NCBI RefSeq assembly: GCF_028282265.1 | Contig: NZ_JANQIH010000051.1 | Coordinates: 1-37,533 of the forward strand | Length of the DNA: 37,533 bases | Origin: Allomuricauda sp. | GTDB taxonomy: Bacteria > Bacteroidota > Bacteroidia > Flavobacteriales > Flavobacteriaceae | Reading direction: 5' to 3' | In this document: positions 24,116 to 32,516 of the stretch, in pieces | Layout of the letters: each line of letters starts with the position of its first letter | Position numbering within the stretch: the first letter of the stretch is position 1 | Notes under the pieces: model-generated | Database searches by the model: none | Told to the model about the DNA's origin: nothing | Seen by the model: only the letters and a program-made list of their open reading frames with translations | Translations under genes and position numbers: made by a program

Positions 24116-25036
24116 ATGATGCAGTTCTTTGTTTACCTTATTGCTTACCCCCTGCTGTGGTTGGTTTCCCGTCTTCCCTTCAAGGCTATCTACATTATCT
24201 CTGATGGGGTCTATTTTTTGTTATACCATATTGTTGGGTATCGTAAAAAAGTAGTACGCCAGAATCTGGAACTTATATTTCCGGAAAAATCGGATGAAGA
24301 ACGTCTCCAAATTGAAAAAAGGTTTTATGCCCATATGTGCGATATGTTTTTAGAGATGATCAAAACCATGGGCATATCCAACAAACAATTGCAACGGAGA
24401 TTTGTTTTTACCAATCTTGATGTTCTACATCAATTAGAGGCTAAAAACAAAAGTGTGATGTTGATGTTTCCACATTATGGGAGCTGGGAGTGGGTCATAG
24501 CCCTTGACGCGCATATCGCCTCAAAGGGTTATGGCATCTATCAGAAAATTGGAAACAAATATTTTGATAAGTTGGTGAGGGATATCCGACAAAAGTTTGG
24601 AACGACATTGATAACCACAAAAGATACCAAAGACATCGTTTCCAATAATAAAAAAAATGGGCAGTTGAGCATGTACGGTATTTTAAGCGACCAATCACCT
24701 ATGGTGCATAAAGCCTTATTATGGACACCATTTTTGGGAATTACGGTACCGGTTCATACGGGTGCTGAATTTCTTTGCAAAAAACTCGATTTACCAGCGG
24801 TTTACCTAAAGGTGAGCAAATTAAGCCGGGGGCATTATCAGGGCTCCTTTGAGTTGCTTAGCGATAATCCCAAGGAAGAAGCTGAATTTGAAATCACAAA
24901 AGCCTTTTTAAGAAACGTGGAATCTTCAATTCGGGAGGCCCCTGAGTATTATTTTTGGACCCATAAACGTTGGAAACACAGGGATAAGGTTCCTCAAGCA
25001 TTTAAACCCATCAAAAATGTCCAAACGAATCCGTAG
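24116..25036 (+). CDS. LpxL/HtrB-type lipid A acyltransferase
   Basis: This 306-residue protein of the lysophospholipid/lipid A acyltransferase family has an amino-terminal membrane anchor (FFVYLIAYPLLWLVSRL). The catalytic HX4E motif is PHYGSWEW (His120, Glu125). Downstream conserved segments are SDQSP (about 197-201) and TGAEFLCKK. It would add a secondary acyl chain to a lipid A precursor on the inner membrane. It overlaps the following alpha/beta hydrolase by 20 bases, so the two are co-transcribed. The start has two consecutive ATG codons; the first is used. Confidence 0.88.
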   Translation: MMQFFVYLIAYPLLWLVSRLPFKAIYIISDGVYFLLYHIVGYRKKVVRQNLELIFPEKSDEERLQIEKRFYAHMCDMFLEMIKTMGISNKQLQRRFVFTNLDVLHQLEAKNKSVMLMFPHYGSWEWVIALDAHIASKGYGIYQKIGNKYFDKLVRDIRQKFGTTLITTKDTKDIVSNNKKNGQLSMYGILSDQSPMVHKALLWTPFLGITVPVHTGAEFLCKKLDLPAVYLKVSKLSRGHYQGSFELLSDNPKEEAEFEITKAFLRNVESSIREAPEYYFWTHKRWKHRDKVPQAFKPIKNVQTNP

Positions 25037-25886
25037 ACGTTTCAAAAAAAGATACATCGTCCTCGTCTTAACGGTTGGATATCTATTGTTTGCCAATTCC
25101 TGCATGACCATGAGGACCTCTATAAAGAAGACCAAGGCATTTTTTGAAGAAAATTATACTGATTTTACTGAAAACACCATCATTATTCAGGAAAGAGACC
25201 TGCACTATATTGAAACCGGAAGGAAGGATGGGCATACCTTGGTTTTCTTGCATGGATCTCCCGGAAGTTGGGATGCCTATAAAAACTACCTCGTTGATTC
25301 TGAATTAACATCGCAATATCGAATTATTGCACCAGACAGACCGGGATTTGGTAAAAGCGGTTTTAGAAAAAGTTGCTCCCTGAAGGAACAATCCGAAGCG
25401 TTGAATGCCTTATTGAACCAATTGGAAAACGGTAAGTCCATGACCCTTATTGGCCATTCCTACAGTGGCCCGCTTATCGTTCAAATGGCGCTTGATGCGC
25501 CCGACTTGTACCAGAATCTTGTAATCCTTGCTGGAGCGCTGGACCCTGATGCGGAAAAACCCGAAAAATGGCGGAAACCACTAACATGGGTTCCCTTAAA
25601 ATATTTGGTGCCCGGCGCCTTAAAACCCTCCAATGACGAGCTCTGGATGTTAAAGGAGGACTTAAGGGAGTTAAAACCTCAATTAGACCAACTCCATCAA
25701 CGTACCTTGATTATCCATGGTAAAAAAGATAGACTGGTCCCTTATGAAAATGTGGGGTTTATGGAAAAAAGCATGACGAACACAAAAGAACTTGAGGTGA
25801 TTTCATTGGAAGATGAAGACCATTTTATTGTTTGGACGCAGGAGCAGCTTATAAAAAAGTCCATTTTGGCTTGGACCAAAGAATAA
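25017..25886 (+). CDS. membrane-anchored alpha/beta hydrolase
   Basis: This 289-residue hydrolase has a basic amino end and a single hydrophobic helix (IVLVLTVGYLLFANSC), which may be an anchor or a weak lipobox. The core shows VFLHGSPGSWDAY (oxyanion loop), the nucleophile elbow GHSYSG (Ser148), the acid in IHGKKDRLVP and the base in DEDHFIVW. Such proteins hydrolyse esters or similar bonds; the substrate is unknown. The 20-base overlap with the lipid A acyltransferase gene hints at a lipid or envelope substrate, but this is inference only. Confidence 0.85.
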   Translation: MSKRIRRRFKKRYIVLVLTVGYLLFANSCMTMRTSIKKTKAFFEENYTDFTENTIIIQERDLHYIETGRKDGHTLVFLHGSPGSWDAYKNYLVDSELTSQYRIIAPDRPGFGKSGFRKSCSLKEQSEALNALLNQLENGKSMTLIGHSYSGPLIVQMALDAPDLYQNLVILAGALDPDAEKPEKWRKPLTWVPLKYLVPGALKPSNDELWMLKEDLRELKPQLDQLHQRTLIIHGKKDRLVPYENVGFMEKSMTNTKELEVISLEDEDHFIVWTQEQLIKKSILAWTKE

Positions 25887-25914
25887 AGTTCCCATTTATC
25901 AAATCTTATTCTTT
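25878..25914 (+). terminator. weak AT-only hairpin at the end of the hydrolase gene
   Basis: AAAGAATAA, including the stop codon (25878-25886), pairs perfectly with TTATTCTTT (25906-25914) around a 19-base loop. The stem is entirely weak pairs apart from one G-C, so terminator function is doubtful. Confidence 0.25.
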
Positions 25915-25978
25915 TCTTAAAGTTGGTTCGATTTATTTGGTTTTGGCTACCTTCTTACAAACCTGAAAACTTGAATAA

Positions 25979-26509
25979 ATGAAACTTCTTCTCTCCTTAG
26001 CATTTACTCTTATTTGCTTTGTTTCTTTCGGCCAAAAAATTGAAGTTTCCGAAGAGGTGCTTCAATCTATAAAAACGGATGTCTGGATTCCTTTTATGGA
26101 ATCATATGCGGAGTTAAATCCTGATAAGTTAAAAGGGGTTCATTCCAAAGACATTATAAGAATCTACCTATCGCGTAATGAAATCAAGACTGGCGATCCC
26201 TATTTGCAAAATTTTGCGGGCTTTTTGGATTCTTCAAAGGAACGCGGAGATAAGGTTGGTATTGCTTTCAGTATTCTTTCAACTGCAATTGACCAGGATG
26301 AGACCTTGGCCTACCAAACTGGGTATTATAAATTCAGTTCCAAGCGCAAGGATGATTCCAAAATGGTGGTAAGAGGGTATGGGCATTTTACGGTTGGTTT
26401 AAAAAAAGAAGACAACAAATGGAAGCTATGGCTAGACTCTGACAAACGAGTAGACATTACTGATTCGGAATTTCTCTCCCAGGACATTGTCTATAGCTTA
26501 GAAAACTAG
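25979..26509 (+). CDS. small secreted protein, NTF2-like fold possible
   Basis: This 176-residue protein has a signal peptide (LLSLAFTLICFVSFGQ). The mature part reads helix first (VSEEVLQSIKTDVWIPFMESYAELNPDKL) and then curved strands (LAYQTGYYKFSSKR, RGYGHFTVGLKKEDNKWKLWLDSDK). The pattern resembles the DUF4440/SnoaL-like NTF2 superfamily, ending with the WKLWLDSD strand. No catalytic residues can be assigned. It converges on glmM, and the two stop codons overlap by four bases. Confidence 0.7.
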   Translation: MKLLLSLAFTLICFVSFGQKIEVSEEVLQSIKTDVWIPFMESYAELNPDKLKGVHSKDIIRIYLSRNEIKTGDPYLQNFAGFLDSSKERGDKVGIAFSILSTAIDQDETLAYQTGYYKFSSKRKDDSKMVVRGYGHFTVGLKKEDNKWKLWLDSDKRVDITDSEFLSQDIVYSLEN

Positions 26510-27897
26510 GATATTCCGGCTACTTCCTTAATTTCCCCAATGATTCTGTCCGCCAGACCATCGGCTTCTGATTGGCTTTTTGCCTCAGTATAAATACGGA
26601 TTATAGGTTCGGTATTCGATTTCCTTAAATGCACCCAGTTTTCAGGGAAATCAATCTTTACACCATCAATTGTAGTTACTTCTTCATCCTTATATTTCTG
26701 ATGCATGGCATCCAAAAGGCCATCTACATCCAAATCAGGCGTCAATTGGATTTTCTTTTTACTCATAAAGTAGCTCGGGTAACTCGCTCTTAATTCTGCC
26801 ACGGTTCCTCCCTTTTCTGCCATCAACATTAAAAAGAGGGCCGTCCCAACCAAGGCATCCCTTCCATAATGACTCTCAGGGTAAATGATCCCGCCATTAC
26901 CTTCACCGCCAATTACGGCATTGGTTTCCTTCATTTTGGTAACGACATTGACTTCTCCAACGGCTGCAGCCTCATATTTGCCACCATGTTTTTCCGTTAC
27001 ATCCCTTAGAGCTCGTGAAGAAGATAGATTCGAGACCGTATTTCCCCAGGTCTTACCCAAAACATAATCTGCGCAGGCAACCAGGGTATATTCCTCACCA
27101 AACATTTCACCGCCATTACTTATAAAAGCAAGGCGATCCACATCAGGGTCAACCACAACACCAAAATCGGCTTTTTCTTTGACGACCAATTCACAGATGT
27201 CTTTCAAGTGTTCTTTTAAAGGTTCTGGGTTATGCGGAAAATGACCTGTGGGTTCGCAATACAATTCAACCACCTCTACTCCCAATGCTTTCAATAACTT
27301 TGGGATGGCAATTCCTCCCGTCGAATTTACCCCATCAACCACGACCTTAAATCCAGCCTTTGCGATAACCTCTTTGTCAACCAAAGCTAGCTTCAAGACT
27401 TCTTCAATATGAATATCGATGTATGAATTATTTTTGGTAACCGTTCCCAAATCATCCACCTCGGCAAATTGGAAATCGTCATTTTCGGCAATTTTCAAAA
27501 TCTTTTTGCCTTGCTCACCGTCCAAAAATTCTCCTCGTTCATTCAGTAATTTAAGGGCATTCCATTGTTTTGGGTTATGGCTTGCGGTAAGGATGATTCC
27601 GCCATCGGCCTTTTCCAAGGGCACGGCTATTTCTACTGTTGGTGTAGTGGACAGTCCCAAATCAACTACATCTATCCCCAACCCAACTATGGTTGACACT
27701 ACCAAATTCTGAATCATTTCTCCCGATAGTCGCGCATCCCTGCCTATGACCACTTTTAGGTTTTCTTTTCCTGAATACGATTTAAGCCATGTGCCGTAGG
27801 CCGCCGCAAATTTGACAGCATCCAACGGGGTTAGGTTGTCCCCTGTATTTCCTCCAATGGTTCCCCGTATTCCTGATATCGATTTGATTAGTGTCAT
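26506..27897 (-). CDS. glmM: phosphoglucosamine mutase
   Basis: This 463-residue alpha-D-phosphohexomutase begins MTLIKSISGIRGT. The phosphoserine loop is TASHNPKQWN (Ser106) and the magnesium loop VDPDVDRLAF. The sugar-binding GEGNGGI is about residue 320, and the phosphate-binding RKSNTEPIIRIYTEA lies near the end. It converts glucosamine-6-phosphate to glucosamine-1-phosphate for UDP-GlcNAc, peptidoglycan and lipid A. A phosphomannomutase/phosphoglucomutase role cannot be excluded by eye. The ATG at 27897 is preferred over the longer frame from 27945, which adds a non-conserved 16 residues and would run over the promoter. Confidence 0.85.
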   Translation of the reverse strand: MTLIKSISGIRGTIGGNTGDNLTPLDAVKFAAAYGTWLKSYSGKENLKVVIGRDARLSGEMIQNLVVSTIVGLGIDVVDLGLSTTPTVEIAVPLEKADGGIILTASHNPKQWNALKLLNERGEFLDGEQGKKILKIAENDDFQFAEVDDLGTVTKNNSYIDIHIEEVLKLALVDKEVIAKAGFKVVVDGVNSTGGIAIPKLLKALGVEVVELYCEPTGHFPHNPEPLKEHLKDICELVVKEKADFGVVVDPDVDRLAFISNGGEMFGEEYTLVACADYVLGKTWGNTVSNLSSSRALRDVTEKHGGKYEAAAVGEVNVVTKMKETNAVIGGEGNGGIIYPESHYGRDALVGTALFLMLMAEKGGTVAELRASYPSYFMSKKKIQLTPDLDVDGLLDAMHQKYKDEEVTTIDGVKIDFPENWVHLRKSNTEPIIRIYTEAKSQSEADGLADRIIGEIKEVAGIS

Positions 27898-27916
27898 TCT
27901 GGTTCCTAATTTTCTG

Positions 27917-27924
27917 CAAATATA
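27917..27924 (-). promoter_or_regulatory. candidate -7 promoter element of glmM
   Basis: TATATTTG on the minus strand matches TAnnTTTG and ends 20 bases before the glmM ATG. No clear -33 TTTG is seen at the standard distance. Confidence 0.5.
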
Positions 27925-27988
27925 ACCGCAAGGTCCATATTCCACGTTTCTTATTCGTAAATTTCAGAACGAAAACACAGATTCGTAC

Positions 27989-28582
27989 ATGAACTTCTTG
28001 GCCCATATCTATTTATCCTTTGGTGATAGAGAAATAACACTTGGCAATTTTTTTGCTGACCATATCAAAGGAAATAAGTTCAAGCACTATCCAGATAAAA
28101 TTCAAAAAGGTATTTTGCTCCACCGCGAAATCGACACTTTTAGTGATTCCCATCCCGTAGCGAAACAAAGCAGCAAAAGATTGCACAAAAACTACAGCCA
28201 TTATAGCAGGGTTATCGTGGATATTTTTTATGACCATTTTCTGGCAAAAAACTGGAGCGACTATTCAGACATTCCACTCGACATCTTTGTTGAGGATTTC
28301 TATGATCTATTGGAGGAAAACTACGATATGCTCCCTTTGGGAACCCAGCGGATGATGCCTTATATGATTGCCGACAATTGGTTGGTCAACTACGCCAACC
28401 TTGAGGGCATTTCGAGAGTACTGAATGGAATGAATCGACGCACGCAGAACAAATCTGGAATGAACAACGCCATCCTTGACCTTGAGGAGCATTATGATGC
28501 TTTTGAAAAAGAGTTTAAAGCATTTTTTAAAGAATTGATTACCTTTTCGCGGCAAAAATTCAACTCCCTATGCGAAAACTGA
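27989..28582 (+). CDS. acyl carrier protein phosphodiesterase-like (AcpH / DUF479)
   Basis: This 197-residue protein matches the AcpH/DUF479 family. It begins MNFLAHIYLSF, with GNFFADHIKGNKF (about 21-33) and GILLHREIDTFSDSHP (about 41-56). VIVDIFYDHFLAKNWS is at about 75-90. These His/Asp-rich helices form an HD-like metal site. The family removes the phosphopantetheine group from acyl carrier protein. It is the first gene of a tightly packed five-gene run, overlapping the gamma-glutamyltransferase gene by 13 bases. Confidence 0.88.
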   Translation: MNFLAHIYLSFGDREITLGNFFADHIKGNKFKHYPDKIQKGILLHREIDTFSDSHPVAKQSSKRLHKNYSHYSRVIVDIFYDHFLAKNWSDYSDIPLDIFVEDFYDLLEENYDMLPLGTQRMMPYMIADNWLVNYANLEGISRVLNGMNRRTQNKSGMNNAILDLEEHYDAFEKEFKAFFKELITFSRQKFNSLCEN

Positions 28583-30252
28583 TTTTCCTCCTCCCCCTTT
28601 TCTTATTTGTACATTGTAGAAAACAACCAGCACCGCCAACCGGCTTAGTCACCGAGAGCGCTATGGTGGTTTCAGCCAGAGTGGAAGCATCTAGAATCGG
28701 CTCGGAGGTTATGGAAAAAGGTGGTAATGCCTTTGATGCCATGGTCGCCACCGAGATGGCTCTAGCCGTGGCCTACCCCTTTGCTGGAAATTTGGGTGGT
28801 GGTGGCTTCATAGTATATCGAAAGAATAATGGTGAAGTGGGCGGATTGGACTATCGTGAAAAAGCGCCTCTTTCAGCACACAAGGATATGTATTTGGATT
28901 CCTTAGGCAATGTGATTCCCGATATGAGCACTGTGGGGGCAACTGCGGTCGGTGTACCCGGAACGGTCGCGGGAGTAATCGAGGTACACCAAAAATTTGG
29001 TTCCCTACCGCTCTCAGATATTCTTACTCCGGTTATCGAGCTTGCCAAAAAAGGGGTGGTCGTTACCGAAAAACAGGCTAAGCGTTTGGAAAATTACAGG
29101 GAACGATTTATTGAAGTAAATGGGGACAGCACAAAATTCGCTGCAGATTTTAAAGCAGGTGATACCATAAAATATCCAGAACTGGCAATGACCCTCGAAA
29201 AAATAAGGGAAGAAGGTAGAGATGGTTTTTATAAAGGGGAAGTCGCCCAAAAACTCGTGGCCTTTGTTCAAGAAAAAGGTGGTTTTATTACGGAAGAAGA
29301 TTTAGCAAAGTATGAAGCCAAATGGCGAGAACCCATTGTTTTCGATTATAAAGACATTAAATTGATTTCAATGAGTCCCCCGAGCAGCGGAGGCGTAACT
29401 ATCAACCAGATTTTCAAAATGATGGAGCCCTATAATATTTCAAAATATGGGCATAACAGTACTAAATCCATTCAATTGTTTACCGAAGCCTCAAGACGGG
29501 CCTACGCAGATAGAAATTACTTTTTGGGTGACCCTGATTTTGTCGATATCCCCTTGGATGTACTACTGAGTGATTCTTATCTCGAAGAACGAATGGCCGA
29601 TTTTTCATTCGATAAGGCCACACTTTCATCAGACGTTTCGCATGGTGAGGTGCAAATTTTGGAAAGCAGTGAAACAACCCACTACTCCATTGTAGATGCA
29701 CAAGGGAATGCCATTTCGGCCACCACTACCCTGAATGGTGGTTATGGTTCTAAATTGTATAGTCCAGAGCTTGGCTTTTTCCTGAACAATGAAATGGATG
29801 ATTTTAGTGCCAAACCAGGAGTGCCCAATATGTTTGGACTTATTGGGGCAGAGGCAAACAGCATAGCGCCAGAGAAGCGTATGCTGAGTAGCATGACTCC
29901 CACGATTGTGGAAAAGGAAGGAGAATTATACATGGTGGTGGGAACCCCGGGAGGTTCAACTATTATCACAGCTGTGGCGCAAACCATTTTGAATGTCCAT
30001 GAGTTTAACTTCAGTATGCAAGAAGCAGTAAATGCCCCTCGATTTCACCATCAGTGGCTCCCCGATGTGATTATTTTTGAAGAAAAGGGTTTCTCAGATG
30101 AGCTTCAATCCCAATTGAAAGAAAGGGGATACCAAATATACTCTGGACGAAATAGAATTATTGGTAAGGTTGATGCCATTAGGGTTTTACCCGATGGAAA
30201 GCTTGAAGGCGGAGCGGATAAAAGAGGGGACGATACCGCAGTGGGATTTTAA
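28570..30252 (+). CDS. ggt: gamma-glutamyltransferase, lipoprotein form
   Basis: This 560-residue Ntn-hydrolase has a lipoprotein-type signal (LLPLFLFVHC, then RKQ). The large-subunit part has GGNAFDAMVA, GGGGFIVYR and LDYREKAP (about 94-101). Autocleavage is expected before Thr369 in the motif TTHYSIVD, giving the nucleophile of the small subunit. LNNEMDDFS, SSMTPTIV, TPGGSTIIT and PRFHHQWLPD follow. It transfers or hydrolyses gamma-glutamyl groups of glutathione-like peptides in the periplasm. Its neighbours include an ATP-grasp ligase 8 bases downstream, which suggests linked peptide metabolism. Confidence 0.95.
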   Translation: MRKLIFLLPLFLFVHCRKQPAPPTGLVTESAMVVSARVEASRIGSEVMEKGGNAFDAMVATEMALAVAYPFAGNLGGGGFIVYRKNNGEVGGLDYREKAPLSAHKDMYLDSLGNVIPDMSTVGATAVGVPGTVAGVIEVHQKFGSLPLSDILTPVIELAKKGVVVTEKQAKRLENYRERFIEVNGDSTKFAADFKAGDTIKYPELAMTLEKIREEGRDGFYKGEVAQKLVAFVQEKGGFITEEDLAKYEAKWREPIVFDYKDIKLISMSPPSSGGVTINQIFKMMEPYNISKYGHNSTKSIQLFTEASRRAYADRNYFLGDPDFVDIPLDVLLSDSYLEERMADFSFDKATLSSDVSHGEVQILESSETTHYSIVDAQGNAISATTTLNGGYGSKLYSPELGFFLNNEMDDFSAKPGVPNMFGLIGAEANSIAPEKRMLSSMTPTIVEKEGELYMVVGTPGGSTIITAVAQTILNVHEFNFSMQEAVNAPRFHHQWLPDVIIFEEKGFSDELQSQLKERGYQIYSGRNRIIGKVDAIRVLPDGKLEGGADKRGDDTAVGF

Positions 30253-30260
30253 ACAAGAAA

Positions 30261-31190
30261 ATGTTGTACGATATCACCATACTTACAGATCCAAGATATT
30301 TACATCCGGTTGAAGGTAACATCTATATTGATAATGTAATTGCTGAAGACCGAATTGTCCAAGAAGCTCTTGAAAGGATAGGGTTAAGTGTGACTCGCAA
30401 GGCATGGGACGACCCCAATTTTGATTGGGCCACCACAAAATATGCCCTTTTTAGGGCTACGTGGGATTATTTTGACCGCTATGAGGAGTTTTTCAAATGG
30501 CTTCAAAACACCAAGAAATTGACAGTTTTCATCAACTCAGCAGAACTGGTTTCTTGGAACATTGATAAACACTATTTTAAGGATCTTGAATCAAAAGGAG
30601 TGCGAATTCCAAAGACCCTGTTTGTAGAACCAGGAACCAAGACCACCTTGGAACAATCCATTAAAAAGGCAACAAAGGACTTGGTTTTTGTCAGCAAGGA
30701 TTTGGTATTAAAACCCTGCATCGCTGGTGGAGCAAGACACACATACAAGTTTAATGCCTCCGAATGCCATAAACATGAGACTATTTTTCAAGAATTGATT
30801 GCCCAGGAGGCCATGATGCTGCAAGAGTTTCAAAAAAATATTATGGATGAAGGCGAAATTTCGATGATGGTTTTTGATGGAAAATTCACCCACGCCGTAT
30901 TGAAAATTGCCAAACCGGGAGATTTTAGGGTCCAAGATGATTATGGCGGAACAATTCAGGTATACAAGCCCAGTAAGGAAGAAATCCTTTTTTCAGAAAA
31001 TGTGGTGAAGGCCTGTTCGGAAATGCCCCTTTATGCAAGGGTGGATATTTTTAAAGACAATGAAGGTCAGTGGGCTTTGGCAGAATTAGAAATCTTTGAA
31101 CCTGAACTTTGGTTTCGATTGAACCCAAAAGCCGCCGATGTATTGGCCCAATCCATTCAATCAAAAATGGCGCATGAAGAAGTTCTTTAA
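30261..31190 (+). CDS. ATP-grasp ligase, DcsG-like
   Basis: This 309-residue protein resembles the ATP-grasp group annotated as cycloserine biosynthesis DcsG-like or glutathione-synthetase-like. Features are FRATWDYFDRYEEFFKWL (about 57-74), NSAELVSWNIDKHYFKDL, KDLVLKPCIAGGARHT (nucleotide-binding lid), MLQEFQKNIMDEGEISMMVFDGKFTHAVLK and the metal-binding ALAELEIFEPELWFR. It should join a carboxylate to an amine using ATP. No other cycloserine genes are present, so the named pathway is not implied. It starts 8 bases after ggt and overlaps the next gene by 17 bases. Confidence 0.8.
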   Translation: MLYDITILTDPRYLHPVEGNIYIDNVIAEDRIVQEALERIGLSVTRKAWDDPNFDWATTKYALFRATWDYFDRYEEFFKWLQNTKKLTVFINSAELVSWNIDKHYFKDLESKGVRIPKTLFVEPGTKTTLEQSIKKATKDLVFVSKDLVLKPCIAGGARHTYKFNASECHKHETIFQELIAQEAMMLQEFQKNIMDEGEISMMVFDGKFTHAVLKIAKPGDFRVQDDYGGTIQVYKPSKEEILFSENVVKACSEMPLYARVDIFKDNEGQWALAELEIFEPELWFRLNPKAADVLAQSIQSKMAHEEVL

Positions 31191-31881
31191 GATTGTTGGT
31201 GTTGCTCTGGGGGTTGGCATTTTGATATTGGTCATTTCCCTTTTTATTCTTAATGAATCCCTACCTCAGGGTAAATCAGGTCCTGAAGCCGATATGCTTG
31301 CGAAAAAAATGCTGACCGCACTAAACCATCAGTCCTATGAACAAACCCGATATTTAGAATGGTCCTTTCAAAATGGGGCCAATCAGTACAAATGGGACAA
31401 AGAATTAGGAAAGGCCATCTTGAAATGGGACGACTATAGGGTGAACTTGGATTTGATGAATCCAGAAAAAAGTAAAGCGTATCAAAATGACCAACTCCTC
31501 TCTGCCGAAGAGGGCAAAGGTTTGGTAGAAAAAGCTCTGAAGAACTTTAACAACGATTCGTTTTGGCTAGTAGCACCCTACAAGGTCTTTGATTCTGGCA
31601 CAAAACGTTCTGTTGTGGAATTGGAGGATGGAACCCAAGCTCTTCTAATCACATACACTTCTGGGGGTAGTACACCTGGTGATAGTTATCTCTGGTTATT
31701 GGATGAGAGTGGTTTCCCAAAGTCTTATAAGATGTGGGTGAAAATCATTCCGATAGGTGGTCTTGAAGCCTCTTGGGATGATTGGTTGGTTTCAGAAAGT
31801 GGGGCTTTCCTACCTAAATCACATCAGCTTGGTCCAATAAATTTGAGTATGGGGAACGTAAAAGGATATAATACAAAATGA
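31174..31881 (+). CDS. membrane-anchored protein of unknown function
   Basis: This 235-residue protein has one amino-terminal helix (IVGVALGVGILILVISLFIL) and a periplasmic domain with alternating strands (RYLEWSFQNGANQYKWDKELGKAILKWDDYRVNLDL, FWLVAPYKVFDSGTKRSVVELEDGTQALLITYTSGG). The run of amphipathic strands and late Trp-rich segment is lipoprotein-carrier-like in style, but no family is certain. The ATG at 31174 opens the membrane helix; an upstream in-frame ATG at 31138 would add a non-conserved 12 residues. It overlaps the ATP-grasp gene by 17 bases and the SDR gene by 4. Confidence 0.68.
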   Translation: MKKFFKIVGVALGVGILILVISLFILNESLPQGKSGPEADMLAKKMLTALNHQSYEQTRYLEWSFQNGANQYKWDKELGKAILKWDDYRVNLDLMNPEKSKAYQNDQLLSAEEGKGLVEKALKNFNNDSFWLVAPYKVFDSGTKRSVVELEDGTQALLITYTSGGSTPGDSYLWLLDESGFPKSYKMWVKIIPIGGLEASWDDWLVSESGAFLPKSHQLGPINLSMGNVKGYNTK

Positions 31882-32480
31882 AAATACTGGTCGTTGGCGG
31901 AAATGGCACTATCGGAAGAAAGGTTGTTGAAAGTCTTTCGAATAAAGCTGAAATCATAGTAGGAGGTCGAAATTCAGGTGATATTCTTATCGATATTTCA
32001 GATAGTAACTCCATCAAAAAAATGTTTGAATCCGTCGGAGTGGTCGATGCCATTGTTTGTACTGCCGGAGAAGCCAAATGGGCACCCTTTAACGACCTGA
32101 CCGAGGACGACTTTTACATAGGTCTTAGAAGCAAACTAATGGGTCAGGTCAATTTGGTACGCCTGGGACAAAAATATCTTAGTCAAGATGGTTCTTTCAC
32201 TTTGACCACAGGAATACTTGCGGATGATCCCGTTCCGCAAACTACAAGTGCTGCCATGGTGAATGGTGCAATCCATAGCTTTGTGCTGGCTTCCGCTTTA
32301 GAATTGGGAAATGGACATCGCATCAATGTGGTTGCGTCTGGGTTGGTGGAGGATGCCTATGAGCGTTACAAAGATTTCTTTCCGGGTCATAACCCAATTC
32401 CAATGAACAAGGTGGCCAATGCCTATATCCGAAGTGTTTTTGGAAAAGGTAATGGAGAAATTATTCGATTGTACGACTGA
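31878..32480 (+). CDS. atypical short-chain dehydrogenase (SDR) lacking the YxxxK pair
   Basis: This 200-residue Rossmann protein has an amino-terminal GGNGTIG nucleotide motif (residues 7-13), IDISDSNSI at the acidic turn and CTAGEA replacing the usual NNAG. At the catalytic site, AAMVNGAIHSF aligns with the YxxxK helix, putting Ala and Asn where Tyr and Lys are expected. TTGILADDP supplies the preceding serine/threonine strand. SDR members with an MVNGA helix are known, but their chemistry is uncertain. The ATG overlaps the preceding stop by 4 bases (ATGA), and it ends the five-gene run. Confidence 0.8.
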   Translation: MKILVVGGNGTIGRKVVESLSNKAEIIVGGRNSGDILIDISDSNSIKKMFESVGVVDAIVCTAGEAKWAPFNDLTEDDFYIGLRSKLMGQVNLVRLGQKYLSQDGSFTLTTGILADDPVPQTTSAAMVNGAIHSFVLASALELGNGHRINVVASGLVEDAYERYKDFFPGHNPIPMNKVANAYIRSVFGKGNGEIIRLYD

Positions 32481-32507
32481 CTTTGGGTTGGAATTAATTC
32501 CCAAAAG
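32481..32507. terminator. weak hairpin between convergent SDR and repressor genes
   Basis: TTTGGG (32482-32487) and CCCAAA (32500-32505) flank a 12-base loop that is itself partly self-complementary (GGAATTAATTCC, 32490-32501). It lies in the 36-base gap between convergent genes. No T-run follows on either strand, so function is uncertain. Confidence 0.25.
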
Positions 32508-32516
32508 AATAAGGAA

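Noticed and set aside
30261..31190. Cycloserine biosynthesis cluster
   Set aside because: Only a DcsG-like ATP-grasp protein is present; the other pathway genes are absent.
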